Source of the DNA: Proteiniclasticum sp.
GTDB taxonomy: Bacteria; Bacillota; Clostridia; Clostridiales; Clostridiaceae
Direction: 5' to 3'
Length of the DNA: 64,000 bases
NCBI RefSeq assembly: GCF_003514505.1
Contig: NZ_DOPX01000026.1
Span: 186,001 to 250,000 of the forward strand
Below are positions 1 to 8,407 of the stretch, piece by piece. The position numbers and the translations under genes are program-made. The notes under the pieces were generated by a model. That model was not told the DNA's origin and made no database searches. It saw nothing but the letters and a program-made list of their open reading frames with translations. Each line of letters opens with the position of its first letter. The stretch's first letter is position 1.

Positions 1-470
1 CTTTCCTGTGTTCCCACTTTCTTTATCACATGGTCTGTAAAAAGCTCCCATCCTTTTTTCTGATGACTGTTGGCTTTTCCCTTCTCCACCGTCAGCACTG
101 CATTAAGAAGAAGGACCCCTTCTTCAGCCCAGGACAGAAGAGAGCCATGATCAGGGCTCTTTATCGCCAGATCGCTTTCAAGCTCCTTATAGATATTTCT
201 GAGAGATGGTGGAATCTTCTCTCCTTTTCTGACGGAAAACGCAAGGCCTTCTGCCTGGTTCTCCCCATGATAAGGATCCTGTCCAAGGATAACCACCTTC
301 ACCTTCTCCACAGGCGTCGTCTGAAATGCACGAAAAATCTCCTCCTTCTTTGGGAAGACGGTCTTCTCGGCATATTCTTTCTCCAGAAACTGAAGAAGCT
401 TCTGAAAATAAGGTTTCTGAACTTCCTCCTGTAAAAGCTCATCCCAACTGTTTCCAATTCTAATCTCCAC
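1..470 (-). CDS. ung: Uracil-DNA glycosylase, family 1 (3' end outside window)
   Basis: Reading the minus strand from position 470 gives about 156 residues with no stop before the window edge. The segment VVILGQDPYHG holds the catalytic Asp and water-activating region of family 1 UDG, followed by GLAFSV and PPSLRNIYKEL, all typical of Ung. The enzyme removes uracil from DNA in base excision repair. The start is a GTG at 470-468 preceded by AAAGGGG about six bases upstream; the nearby ATG at 486 is out of frame. The gene is cut by the left edge, so the C-terminal HPSPLS motif cannot be seen. Confidence 0.93.
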   Translation of the reverse strand, partial: MEIRIGNSWDELLQEEVQKPYFQKLLQFLEKEYAEKTVFPKKEEIFRAFQTTPVEKVKVVILGQDPYHGENQAEGLAFSVRKGEKIPPSLRNIYKELESDLAIKSPDHGSLLSWAEEGVLLLNAVLTVEKGKANSHQKKGWELFTDHVIKKVGTQE

Positions 471-606
471 GATGTACCCCTTTCATGTCCGAATTCTTCA
501 CCGACTTTTCTCCATTGTATCAAACTTTAACAGAATGTTTGTAGGATTTTATCTGAAAAAACTGTATATTCTATAGTATACCCATCTCATCCGAAGGGAG
601 AATCCT

Positions 607-1902
607 ATGAAAAACAGACACTTTATCATTGTATCCTTTGATGCCCTGTCCAGCAGGGACCTTATAGACCTTAAGCATCTTCCAGGCTTTCAAAGACTGA
701 AAGAAAGCTCTTCTTACTGCCTGAACGTATCCTCTGTTTACCCGAGCCTTACCTATCCCTGCCATACCAGCATCTCCACAGGGATGTACCCAAAAAATCA
801 TGGTGTGGAGTCCAATACGCTGCTTCAGCTGAACAGAACCTCTCCGGACTGGAACTGGACCCGGGATTCCATCAAAGCTGACACCTTCTATGATGCAGCA
901 TTACGAAAAGGACTTTCTGTATGTTCTCTCTTGTGGCCAGTGGCTGCCAAATCAAACATTACCTGGAACCTTCCAGAAATCTTTGCCAACAGACCCTGGC
1001 AGCATCAGATCCCCGTCACCCTGGCCCACGGGACGCCTTCTTTTCTTCTGGACATCAACAGACGCTTTGGCCACTTAAGAAACGGCATCAGGCAGCCTCA
1101 GCTGGACCTCTTTGTGGAAGCCTCTGCCCACTATGCGCTGAAGACCAAAAGACCACAGGTCATGATGATGCACTTTGTGGAGCTGGATGCCATGCGCCAC
1201 ATCTATGGCTATGACTCAGAAGAAGCAAAAACTGCGCTGAAGAGCTATGATATGAAACTCCAGAACCTTTATACACTGCTTGAAGAAGAGAATCTACTTG
1301 AAAACACAACGCTCTTTGTCCTGGGAGACCATGATCAGATTCCAGTACATACAGCCATCCATATGAACAGCATTTTTAAAGACAAAGGATTTCTCAGCGT
1401 GAAAAAAGGAAAGATCACAGATTATGAGATGTACTGCCAGAGCCTTGATGGTTCTGCCTACCTTCATTTCGGAAAAAATGTTTCTGAAGAGAGAAAAGAA
1501 GAGATCCGCCTCCTTCTTTACAGACTGCGGGACAGAGATGATTTTGGCATAGAAGCCGTCTATGATAAAGAAGAGATGCTCTCTCTGGGCGCCGGCAGAA
1601 AAGCGGACCTGATGCTGGAAGCAAAGAACGGATTTTATTTCCAGGATGCCCATGACCGGCCTGCTCTTTTAAAGCGTGATGAGAAAGCTTTGGGAACAGA
1701 CCATCATGGAAGATCCACCCATGGTTTCGACCCACGGAAAGAAAACTACCAGACTGTCTTTTTTGCTGCAGGAAAAGGCATCCGGAGCGGGATCATCCTT
1801 GAAAAGATGAGCCTCGTAGATGAGGGACCCACCTTCGCCCATGCCATGGGAACGGTGCTCCATGATACCGACGGGAGAGTTCTCACTGAGCTCTTTTTAT
1901 AG
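607..1902 (+). CDS. Alkaline phosphatase-superfamily phosphodiesterase (ENPP/type I phosphodiesterase family)
   Basis: A 431-residue cytosolic protein with no signal peptide. The metal ligands and nucleophile of the nucleotide pyrophosphatase/phosphodiesterase family are visible: SFDAL (Asp12), YPSLTYPCHTS (Thr49 as likely nucleophile), STGMYPKNHGV, VELDAMRHIYG, LGDHDQ and the late Thr-His-Gly-Phe His. It should hydrolyse a phosphodiester or pyrophosphate using two metal ions; the substrate is not determinable. AAGGGAG lies six bases before the ATG. It may be co-transcribed with the acetyltransferase 24 bases downstream. Confidence 0.85.
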   Translation: MKNRHFIIVSFDALSSRDLIDLKHLPGFQRLKESSSYCLNVSSVYPSLTYPCHTSISTGMYPKNHGVESNTLLQLNRTSPDWNWTRDSIKADTFYDAALRKGLSVCSLLWPVAAKSNITWNLPEIFANRPWQHQIPVTLAHGTPSFLLDINRRFGHLRNGIRQPQLDLFVEASAHYALKTKRPQVMMMHFVELDAMRHIYGYDSEEAKTALKSYDMKLQNLYTLLEEENLLENTTLFVLGDHDQIPVHTAIHMNSIFKDKGFLSVKKGKITDYEMYCQSLDGSAYLHFGKNVSEERKEEIRLLLYRLRDRDDFGIEAVYDKEEMLSLGAGRKADLMLEAKNGFYFQDAHDRPALLKRDEKALGTDHHGRSTHGFDPRKENYQTVFFAAGKGIRSGIILEKMSLVDEGPTFAHAMGTVLHDTDGRVLTELFL

Positions 1903-1926
1903 AAGTGAGGAAAGAAGGATGATTTC

Positions 1927-2430
1927 ATGTTCACTATAAAAAAGGCCTCAGTTTCCGATGCAAAAGACTTGGGGCTGATTCATGCCCTTTCGTGGAAAAA
2001 AGCCTATGAAGGTATCGTACCAAAAGAAATCCTCCATAAGATCACACCAGAGAAACGAGCCCAGTTCTTTGAGAAAGCGCTGACGCTTCAGTGGGAAGAA
2101 GACTATCTGCTTACAGTAGATAATCTCCCAGCAGGTCTTCTGTGCCTTGGAAAAGCAAGAGATGAAGACTGTATGGATGCTACTGGTGAAATCTGGGGAA
2201 TTTATCTTCATCCTGACTTCTATGGTCAAGGCTACGGGAGGATTCTCCTGGAATACGGTCTTTCGGAGCTTCGACATAGAAGCTTCGAAAGAGCAGTATT
2301 GTGGGTGCTGAAAGAAAATATCCACGCCATCCGGTTTTATGAGCATTTGGGATTTCGAGAGGAAGGAGCCGAGAAAGAGCTCTTCATTGGAAAACCACTT
2401 AGTGAAGTCCGCTTCATCATTGAGTTATAA
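1927..2430 (+). CDS. GNAT-family N-acetyltransferase
   Basis: A 167-residue single-domain acetyltransferase. The acetyl-CoA binding loop reads GQGYGRILLEYGL, followed by NIHAIRFYEHLGF, the conserved C-terminal beta5-alpha4 region of GNAT proteins. The N-terminus has the A-x-D-x-x-x-L-x-x-I/L-H-x-x-S-W-x-x-A-Y pattern of the RimI-like subgroup. Substrate unknown. An AAGAAGGAT site precedes the ATG, 24 bases after the phosphodiesterase stop, so the two probably form one transcript. Confidence 0.85.
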   Translation: MFTIKKASVSDAKDLGLIHALSWKKAYEGIVPKEILHKITPEKRAQFFEKALTLQWEEDYLLTVDNLPAGLLCLGKARDEDCMDATGEIWGIYLHPDFYGQGYGRILLEYGLSELRHRSFERAVLWVLKENIHAIRFYEHLGFREEGAEKELFIGKPLSEVRFIIEL

Positions 2431-2440
2431 CCGCAAAGGG

Positions 2441-2526
2441 AAACGGACCTCCACTTCACAAAGAAGCAGGAAGGTCCGTTTAGGGAAACAGTATATTTAA
2501 CAAAGGGTAGGGGTATGACTACCCTT
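2441..2526. other. Convergent intergenic region with stacked inverted repeats
   Basis: The 237 bases between two convergent genes (2431-2667) hold no ORF. A perfect 10-bp stem pairs AAACGGACCT (2441-2450) with AGGTCCGTTT (2472-2481). A second, 8-bp stem pairs AAGGGTAG (2503-2510) with CTACCCTT (2519-2526), and a shorter one, GCTAA/TTAGC, lies near 2534-2546. No T-run follows the stems on the plus strand, so simple intrinsic termination is not clear-cut. Confidence 0.5.
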
Positions 2527-2667
2527 GTATGGGAGCTAATTGCTTAGCTTGATAACATTGTAGCATAGAAACTAATATTTGTTAATTAACAAACTTAAGA
2601 AGTCGATATTGTACCAAAACTGTACACTTTCCCCCATGAACTTCCATTTCTTCATCCTATTCTCTCC

Positions 2668-3300
2668 TTAGTTGATGCCCATTTTCTTCAGTTTCTGATA
2701 GAGAGTATTTCTCCCTATTTCCAGTTCTTTCGCCATATTGCTGATGTTCCAGTTGCACCGTTTTCCTGTCTCCAGAATGGCATACTTCTCATAATCTTCC
2801 AGCGTCTTCAGCCGGCAGGACATGGCGGCCATGGTCTGTTTGTCTCTCATTTCCTGATAACGGGTCATGAAAATCTCCAGCACATCTTTGAAAAGCAGAT
2901 CTGCGGTGCACTCCTCGTGGAGGCATCCGTCTGATGCATATACGATGCCCACAACACCAATTGGTTTCTTATGTCCCATGACAGGCAGCGCTAAGAGACT
3001 CTCATCCTTGCTTAAATGTATTTTTTTATGTTTGCCGGATTTCAGCACATCCTTCATCGCAATGCTCAGTTCTGGATGCATCCGGATAAACTCCTCCACC
3101 TTGCTTCTTCCAGTTCTGTCATTTTTCAGGTCTTCTTTGGACTCACAAAAGATGGCATTCAGTTTCCGGTCAAACACCGCAAGACTCTCAAGACAGGTAA
3201 TCTCTTTCAGATCCATGGAAATATAGCACATGAGATTCACCATTTCCTGAAGCTTCTGAAGATCATCTGATCCTTCCAAGTATTCTCTTGCATTCACCAT
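2668..3300 (-). CDS. GAF-like sensor with C-terminal Fis-type HTH (no AAA+ domain)
   Basis: A 210-residue protein. The last 40 residues (GKRCNWNISNMAKELEIGRN followed by TLYQKLKKMGIN) form a Fis-type helix-turn-helix as found at the C-terminus of sigma-54 activators. The first 150 residues resemble a small-molecule sensor of GAF type, with a VVGIVYASDG strand. The AAA+ module that normally lies between the two is absent, so it probably acts as a simple regulator rather than a sigma-54 activator. It stands alone, convergent to the acetyltransferase. Target genes unknown. Confidence 0.65.
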   Translation of the reverse strand: MVNAREYLEGSDDLQKLQEMVNLMCYISMDLKEITCLESLAVFDRKLNAIFCESKEDLKNDRTGRSKVEEFIRMHPELSIAMKDVLKSGKHKKIHLSKDESLLALPVMGHKKPIGVVGIVYASDGCLHEECTADLLFKDVLEIFMTRYQEMRDKQTMAAMSCRLKTLEDYEKYAILETGKRCNWNISNMAKELEIGRNTLYQKLKKMGIN

Positions 3301-3497
3301 GTTACACCACCCCTTCTCTTTGATAATATATTAACATGTTCTGTTTATCAAGGAAGATTCCTTATCCTTTTAGGGATTTCAGGATTTCGTGATAATGTCC
3401 TCTCTTTCCTGAAGAAGTGGTGAAAATTCTCTACTTTTCTTTTGAATTAAGCTATAATGAAAAGAAGTCAAAAAAGATATAAAGGAGTAGATGGATA

Positions 3498-3653
3498 ATG
3501 AAAAAAGGCGAAGTCATCAAAAGTGGCATCACCATGGGCACAGGCCTTGCCATGGTCATCAGCTGGAGCCTCAATCAGTCGGTTCTTTGGGCCATCATAC
3601 ATGGGCTACTCAGCTGGGTGTATGTCGTTTATTATCTGCTGTTTCTAAACTGA
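3498..3653 (+). CDS. 51-residue membrane protein, partner of DUF554
   Basis: A small ORF of 51 codons, ATG at 3498 and TGA at 3651-3653, with AAAGGAG (3481-3487) about ten bases upstream. The protein starts MKKGEVIKSGITMGTGLAM and is mostly hydrophobic, with SWSLNQSVLWAIIHGLLSWV suggesting one or two membrane helices. It ends seven bases before the GTG of the DUF554 gene, so the two are probably translated from the same message. Function unknown; similar short proteins of this composition occur in Bacillota. Confidence 0.75.
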   Translation: MKKGEVIKSGITMGTGLAMVISWSLNQSVLWAIIHGLLSWVYVVYYLLFLN

Positions 3654-3660
3654 AGAAGAG

Positions 3661-4380
3661 GTGTATGAATTGTTCGGAACTGTTGTTAATGCTTTTACCA
3701 TTCTCCTTGGCAGTATAGTGGGGATTGTATTCCATAAAATAATCAATCAGGACATTGCCCACAGTCTGTTTAAAGTACTGGGACTCACAGTGATTTACCT
3801 TGGGATCGCTGGCCTTGTGAAGGTGGAGAACCCCATGGTCATCATCCTGTCCATGGCTCTTGGCACCCTCCTTGGAGAAGTCATCAATATTGAGAAGAAA
3901 CTGGAGCTTCTCACAGAAAAGATTGAGACCATGGTGAACCGCTACTACAGTGGAAAAATCAAAGATGGACTCCTCACGGCATCTCTTCTTTTCTGCATCG
4001 GCTCCATGGCCATCATCGGCACCATAGAGAGCACCCTTTCCGGAAATCATGATACTCTCTATGCAAAATCCATCCTGGATGGCATCACCTCGGTGATTTT
4101 TGCCTCCTCCATGGGTATCGGTGTTCTATTTTCTGCTTTCTCCGTACTTTTTTACCAGGGAAGCATCTCTCTTCTGGCCACCTTCATCCGGCCTTTGGTC
4201 ATCGCAGTGCCCGAAACCATTCCCATGATATCGGGAGTCGGCAGCCTCATGATTATGGGTCTTGGAATCAATATGGTGTTCAATCTGAAACTGAAGATCT
4301 CCAATATGCTTCCAGCCATTCTGGTTCCCATTCTTTATGCAGCAGGACTCCTCGTTTGGAAGACTGTCATCACCTTTTAA
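3661..4380 (+). CDS. DUF554-family membrane protein (YqgA-like)
   Basis: A 239-residue polytopic membrane protein beginning at GTG 3661 after a GAAGAGG site. The opening TVVNAFTILLGSIVGIVF and the central FCIGSMAIIGTIE and LDGITSVIFASSMGIGV are the recognisable segments of DUF554, with about six or seven transmembrane helices. The family is annotated as possible transporters; substrate is unknown. It ends at a strong bidirectional terminator shared with the convergent serpin gene. Confidence 0.88.
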   Translation: MYELFGTVVNAFTILLGSIVGIVFHKIINQDIAHSLFKVLGLTVIYLGIAGLVKVENPMVIILSMALGTLLGEVINIEKKLELLTEKIETMVNRYYSGKIKDGLLTASLLFCIGSMAIIGTIESTLSGNHDTLYAKSILDGITSVIFASSMGIGVLFSAFSVLFYQGSISLLATFIRPLVIAVPETIPMISGVGSLMIMGLGINMVFNLKLKISNMLPAILVPILYAAGLLVWKTVITF

Positions 4381-4400
4381 AAGCAGAATAGCTCTCATAC

Positions 4401-4439
4401 AAAAAGTGCCAGGAATGCTTACGCTTCCTGGCACTTTTT
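4401..4439. terminator. Bidirectional intrinsic terminator (DUF554 / serpin)
   Basis: A 15-bp perfect stem: AAAAAGTGCCAGGAA (4401-4415) pairs with its complement at 4425-4439 around a nine-base loop. A-run and T-run on opposite ends let it serve both convergent genes. Confidence 0.9.
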
Positions 4440-4451
4440 GTTCTTTCCTTC

Positions 4452-5708
4452 TTATGGATTCACACTCTCCGTTGTCCCGACAAAGAGCGGCAGATTGCTT
4501 TGACGGTCCACAATCATATAGGCAAAAGGTCTGTCCAGATGGACAATCTTAGGCTCCATGGGTCCTGCAGACTCTGCTACGACTTCCACGGCTGTGACTG
4601 CTCCCGCCTTGGTTCCTCTTTCATTGACATCGATAAAGGTTTTATGGAGCACTCTGCTGATATAAAGATTTCCAATGGGTGATGTGCCTAAGGCTCTCAG
4701 ATTGGCTAGATCTGCATCGAAGGCATCTTTGATCCCCATGGACTTGAACACCTCTGAAAGCTCCACTTTATATTCTGTCTTGAACTTCGGCATCATGGTT
4801 AACACAGAAGTGGACTCCACAGTGCTCAGCAGCTCATAGAGGTCTTCCCCCGTAAGGCTATTCACATACTCTCCGATGGTCTGGTTCTCATCCTTTGGGA
4901 GAAGCGCAACAAAGACATACTCTCCCTCTGCATAGGGCTTCATGAACCCTACCGTATTTTCATTCTCCAGATAGAGGGATTCTTCATTCCGCATCATTTC
5001 CACCGTTTCTTCTTCTCCAGAGCCGTTTTTGAAAACACCATCCTGAATCTGGTCTTCTGAATAGATGTCCTGCCATTCCCCTTCAAAGGCCAGAGCATTG
5101 ATGAGATACATCACGGCGTCCTCTGGTATCTCATCGAGGATTTCAGGGATCATCTCCTTCGTCTTCTCCTTGACCCAGAGATTGATATCCTTCAATGTAG
5201 CTTCATCAAAAGGAGCGCGGTATATGGAGGCATCATAGTAGTTGGCATTGGTCTGAAGAAATTCTTCTTCCACATCAATGGCTCCCCCTTCTTTGAACCA
5301 GATGGAGTTTGCCACATGAATCTTCAGCTTCTCTTTGTCCGGCAGGCTCTTTCTATAGAGATACAGCAGATTGTTGAGATCCTCCATCTTCATGCCGAAA
5401 ACTTCTTCCATCTGGGTCCTGGTGTTTTCCAGAGCGCCATTTCCCGTCATGCCCATGGCTGAAAGGATGGACACAGGAGACATCAGTGTGTTCTTTTCTT
5501 CCAGACTCTTCTGGAAAAGATGTAAAGAAAAAGAAAGGGCCGCCTGAAGATCTTCTTCACTATAGCCCTCAGGCACCTGGACCTCCTGGGAATCAATACC
5601 TTTCATCAGATCTTCTCCAGACACCTTCTTTGCACAAGAGGTGCTTGTCATAAGAAGCGCAAAAAGCAGCGCCACAGAAAGCAGTGTGATCCATCTGTTG
5701 GTTTTCAT
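4452..5708 (-). CDS. Secreted lipoprotein serpin (serine protease inhibitor)
   Basis: A 418-residue serpin. The frame is open up to 5861, but the ATG at 5708 has a purine-rich site (GGGGGGATAGGAAG) and opens a lipoprotein signal peptide, LLTSTSC-like, with Cys at about residue 25. The serpin core is complete: NSIWF, FNALAF-like INALAFEG, MMPKF, then the hinge NERGTKAGAVTAVEV, and the end DRPFAYMIVD and PLFVGT. Counting from the hinge places Glu-Ser at P1-P1'. The small residues of the hinge fit an inhibitory serpin. It is probably anchored outside the membrane, guarding against host or competitor proteases. Confidence 0.93.
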   Translation of the reverse strand: MKTNRWITLLSVALLFALLMTSTSCAKKVSGEDLMKGIDSQEVQVPEGYSEEDLQAALSFSLHLFQKSLEEKNTLMSPVSILSAMGMTGNGALENTRTQMEEVFGMKMEDLNNLLYLYRKSLPDKEKLKIHVANSIWFKEGGAIDVEEEFLQTNANYYDASIYRAPFDEATLKDINLWVKEKTKEMIPEILDEIPEDAVMYLINALAFEGEWQDIYSEDQIQDGVFKNGSGEEETVEMMRNEESLYLENENTVGFMKPYAEGEYVFVALLPKDENQTIGEYVNSLTGEDLYELLSTVESTSVLTMMPKFKTEYKVELSEVFKSMGIKDAFDADLANLRALGTSPIGNLYISRVLHKTFIDVNERGTKAGAVTAVEVVAESAGPMEPKIVHLDRPFAYMIVDRQSNLPLFVGTTESVNP

Positions 5709-5819
5709 CTTCCTATCCCCCCAGTTCATCATTGTTCTGATGTAGACTTTCATTTCTACTTTTATCCTATCGCCGCACCCACTGTTTTTGGTAACAATTG
5801 AGCAACAGGTTGGAAACAA

Positions 5820-5857
5820 AAAAAATGTCAAACTCCTTATGGAGCCTGACATTTTTA
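5820..5857 (-). terminator. Terminator of the DMT exporter gene
   Basis: Stem AAAATGTCA with TGACATTTTT (arms within 5821-5857), closed by an inner AACTCC/GGAG pairing. It begins immediately after the stop at 5861 and is followed on the minus strand by a T-run. Confidence 0.8.
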
Positions 5858-5860
5858 ACA

Positions 5861-6811
5861 CTATCCTTGATTTTTCACTTTATTCTGATCTTCCCTGTTC
5901 ACAAGAACAATCCCGATGACAATGGAAATCAATGAGATCAGCACTTGAATCGTGATCTTCTCTTTCAGGAAAATCGCCGACAGGATGGATCCTGATACAG
6001 GAATCAGAAAGCGGAACATGGTGATTTCTCCTGGTTTGTTGTACTTCAGAAGGGTATACCATAACGTAAAGGCAACAGCTGATAACAGTGCAGAGTAGAC
6101 AAGAAGTCCACCTGCCAGAGGAGTCATGGTCAGTGTATCATAGGTTCCATTCAGTGATATGAGGAGCATCGCGGCTCCACCAAAAAGAAGCTGATAGGCG
6201 GACAGCAGCATGGGATGAATGGTTCTTGCATAACTCTTCACCATGAAGCTTGAAAGAATGGCTGTGATGACGGAAAAGAACATAAACCCTTCTCCCATGA
6301 GCTTGAACCCTCCAGTGAGGCCTCCATCCAGATTTACCACCACTACGCCAATAAGGCCAAAGACGATACCCCAGATTTTATTTCTGTTCAGCCGATCATT
6401 CTTGTAGATAAAATGTGCCAGAATGATGATGAGAAAATTCGACAGGGAACTGATGATGGCTCCTTTTGAGGCTGTGGTATTGGCTAGACCAATATAGAAG
6501 AAAAAGTAGTTCAGTGAGGTCTGAATAAGGCCCAGAAGTAATACACGGCCGAAGTCGCGAAGGCTACGAAGCTTCACTTTCTCCCGCATGGTTACAAATG
6601 CATAACCAAGAAGAAGGACGCCTGCCAGAAAGAACCGGATTCCCGCAATGAGAATCTTTGAATAAAGATCGTCTCCAGCCATACTCATCTCACTGTATGT
6701 GATCTTAAGCACGGGAAAAGCGCTTCCCCATAAAATCGATGCAATCACCGCAAAGGCTATGACAAAGGGCTTCCTCTCAAATATATTCTTTGTTTTTTCA
6801 ACTGTATTCAT
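5861..6811 (-). CDS. EamA/DMT-superfamily transporter
   Basis: A 316-residue inner membrane protein with ten predicted helices in two EamA repeats. SILWGSAFPVLKITYS opens the first repeat, and TASKGAIISSLSNFLIIILA and SIVIGIVLVN are typical later segments. Members export amino acids or other small metabolites, but the substrate cannot be read from sequence. AGGTTAATTA precedes the ATG at 6811 (GGAGG nine bases upstream). The gene stands alone with its own terminator, upstream of and co-directional with the serpin gene. Confidence 0.88.
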   Translation of the reverse strand: MNTVEKTKNIFERKPFVIAFAVIASILWGSAFPVLKITYSEMSMAGDDLYSKILIAGIRFFLAGVLLLGYAFVTMREKVKLRSLRDFGRVLLLGLIQTSLNYFFFYIGLANTTASKGAIISSLSNFLIIILAHFIYKNDRLNRNKIWGIVFGLIGVVVVNLDGGLTGGFKLMGEGFMFFSVITAILSSFMVKSYARTIHPMLLSAYQLLFGGAAMLLISLNGTYDTLTMTPLAGGLLVYSALLSAVAFTLWYTLLKYNKPGEITMFRFLIPVSGSILSAIFLKEKITIQVLISLISIVIGIVLVNREDQNKVKNQG

Positions 6812-7006
6812 TAATTAACCTCCAAATAAATCCATAAAGACTATTATACCCTGAAATCTCAGAATCTCCATATGAATCCGAAAAAATTAATGGCATCAAA
6901 TTTAATTTTTGTGAAAATTAAACCCCCCAGAGGTATTTTCCTCCATTCTATGTTACAATAAAAAACAAGAATTTCTAAGTTCCTGAGGGACTTACAGGAG
7001 GTTATG

Positions 7007-7666
7007 ATGAAAAAATACAGCTTTATCCTATGGATTCTGCTCTTAGCCCTGGTACTGGGCGGTGGATATTATTTTTTGGAGAATTACGGAAAAAATGCGA
7101 CGCCACAGGAAGTGGTGGATGGTGGCAGTGGCGGTGAAAGTGCGGCCCCTTCCGAGCCATCCGAGACACCTGCTGCTGAGGAAACCCCTTCCGACACAGA
7201 AGAAACTCCGGTGGCACTGGATGCCATCGATAAGCTCAAAGTGAAGAAGCCGTTTTCACCAGAATTCACCATTTATAATGGAGAGAATGAGGAAGTGACG
7301 CTGGCGGACTACAAAGGCAAGAAAGTGATCCTCAATTTCTGGGCCTCCTGGTGTCCTCCTTGTGTATTCGAGATGCCGGAGTTCCAAGCGCTTCATGAAG
7401 TTCTGGACCCGGAAGAAACAGTCCTTCTGGCAGTAAATCTCACCGATGGACAACGAGAAACGAAAGCCCTGGCGGATAAATTCATTGAGGAGAATGATCT
7501 GACCCTGAATGTGCTCTATGACACCACTGGAAGCGCCTTCTATGAGTTTAAAGTCTCCAGTATACCTCAGACTTTCATCATTGATGAGGAAGGTACTGTC
7601 CAATATGCCATCATGGGCATGACCGATAAAAAAACCTTGGATTCAATTCTGGAAAGGATGGAGTAA
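7007..7666 (+). CDS. TlpA-like membrane-anchored thiol-disulfide oxidoreductase
   Basis: About 219 residues: an N-terminal membrane anchor, a Ser/Pro/Glu/Thr-rich linker of about 45 residues, then a TlpA/ResA thioredoxin domain with the active site WASWCPPCVFEMPEF and the cis-Pro segment SSIPQTFIID. It would reduce disulfides outside the membrane using electrons from CcdA, encoded directly downstream with no gap. Two adjacent ATGs exist (7004, 7007); AGGAGG at 6996-7001 favours 7007. The pair points to maturation or repair of extracytoplasmic thiol proteins. Confidence 0.9.
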   Translation: MKKYSFILWILLLALVLGGGYYFLENYGKNATPQEVVDGGSGGESAAPSEPSETPAAEETPSDTEETPVALDAIDKLKVKKPFSPEFTIYNGENEEVTLADYKGKKVILNFWASWCPPCVFEMPEFQALHEVLDPEETVLLAVNLTDGQRETKALADKFIEENDLTLNVLYDTTGSAFYEFKVSSIPQTFIIDEEGTVQYAIMGMTDKKTLDSILERME

Positions 7667-8344
7667 ATGGATTTTGTAGTACTTGGTCTTCTCTTTTTTG
7701 AAGGCGTCCTGACTTTTATTTCCCCTTGCATTCTGCCGATGTTCCCAGTTTTTCTCATGTATCTCAGCAATGAGAGCCAGAAGAAGGGAAAAGAGCTCCT
7801 TGTGAATATCCTGGGCTTTATTCTAGGATTCACCATCGTCTTTGTCACTCTAGGGGCCACCGCTACAGCCTTAGGAAGTCTCCTCAGCCAGAACCGAGTG
7901 CTTCTTCAAAGAATCGGCGGCATTGTGATTATCCTCTTTGGTCTCAACATGGGTGGATTTGTGAAGATTCCTTTCCTAAACTATCAAAGAGGTCTTCAGA
8001 TGAAGAAAGAAGGCAGCGGGTTCTTCAGTGCCATGATCTTTGGTATTGTCTTCTCCTTTGGGTGGTCTCCCTGCCTTGGCACCTTCCTGGGAGCGGCACT
8101 GATCCTTGCAGCGGATGCAGGAACCCTGGGTCTTGGCATGTTCTACCTCTTTGTCTTCTCCATGGGACTTGGTCTGCCTTTTCTCATCACAGGCATACTC
8201 TTCTCCAAACTGGAACAGGCTTTCCATTTCATCAAAAAGCATTATACCCTCATCACAAAAATATCAGGCATCTTCCTGATTCTTGTGGGTGTGCTGATGG
8301 CTTTTGATCTTTTTGGTTATTACCAGAGATTCTTCAACTTCTAG
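7667..8344 (+). CDS. ccdA: CcdA/DsbD-type transmembrane electron transporter
   Basis: A 225-residue protein with six helices. The two redox cysteines lie in ISPCILPMFPVFL near the first helix and SFGWSPCLGTFLGAAL in the fourth, the standard CcdA arrangement. It moves reducing equivalents from cytosolic thioredoxin across the membrane to the TlpA-like protein encoded immediately upstream; the TAA stop and this ATG are adjacent, indicating translational coupling. No cytochrome c maturation genes lie nearby, so a general thiol-reducing role is more likely than cytochrome biogenesis. Confidence 0.93.
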   Translation: MDFVVLGLLFFEGVLTFISPCILPMFPVFLMYLSNESQKKGKELLVNILGFILGFTIVFVTLGATATALGSLLSQNRVLLQRIGGIVIILFGLNMGGFVKIPFLNYQRGLQMKKEGSGFFSAMIFGIVFSFGWSPCLGTFLGAALILAADAGTLGLGMFYLFVFSMGLGLPFLITGILFSKLEQAFHFIKKHYTLITKISGIFLILVGVLMAFDLFGYYQRFFNF

Positions 8345-8362
8345 ACCTATTGAACAGCATAG

Positions 8363-8398
8363 AAAAACCCGTCTGAGCAAAAACTCAGGCGGGTTTTT
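8363..8398. terminator. Bidirectional terminator (ccdA / GerMN lipoprotein)
   Basis: AAAAACCCGTCTGAG (8363-8377) pairs with CTCAGGCGGGTTTTT (8384-8398) around six bases, placed between two convergent genes. Confidence 0.92.
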
Positions 8399-8407
8399 CA
8401 ACTGCTT

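Noticed and set aside
5709..5861. A longer serpin start at 5861
   Set aside because: That frame runs through the upstream gene's terminator, has no ribosome site, and would bury the lipoprotein signal peptide.
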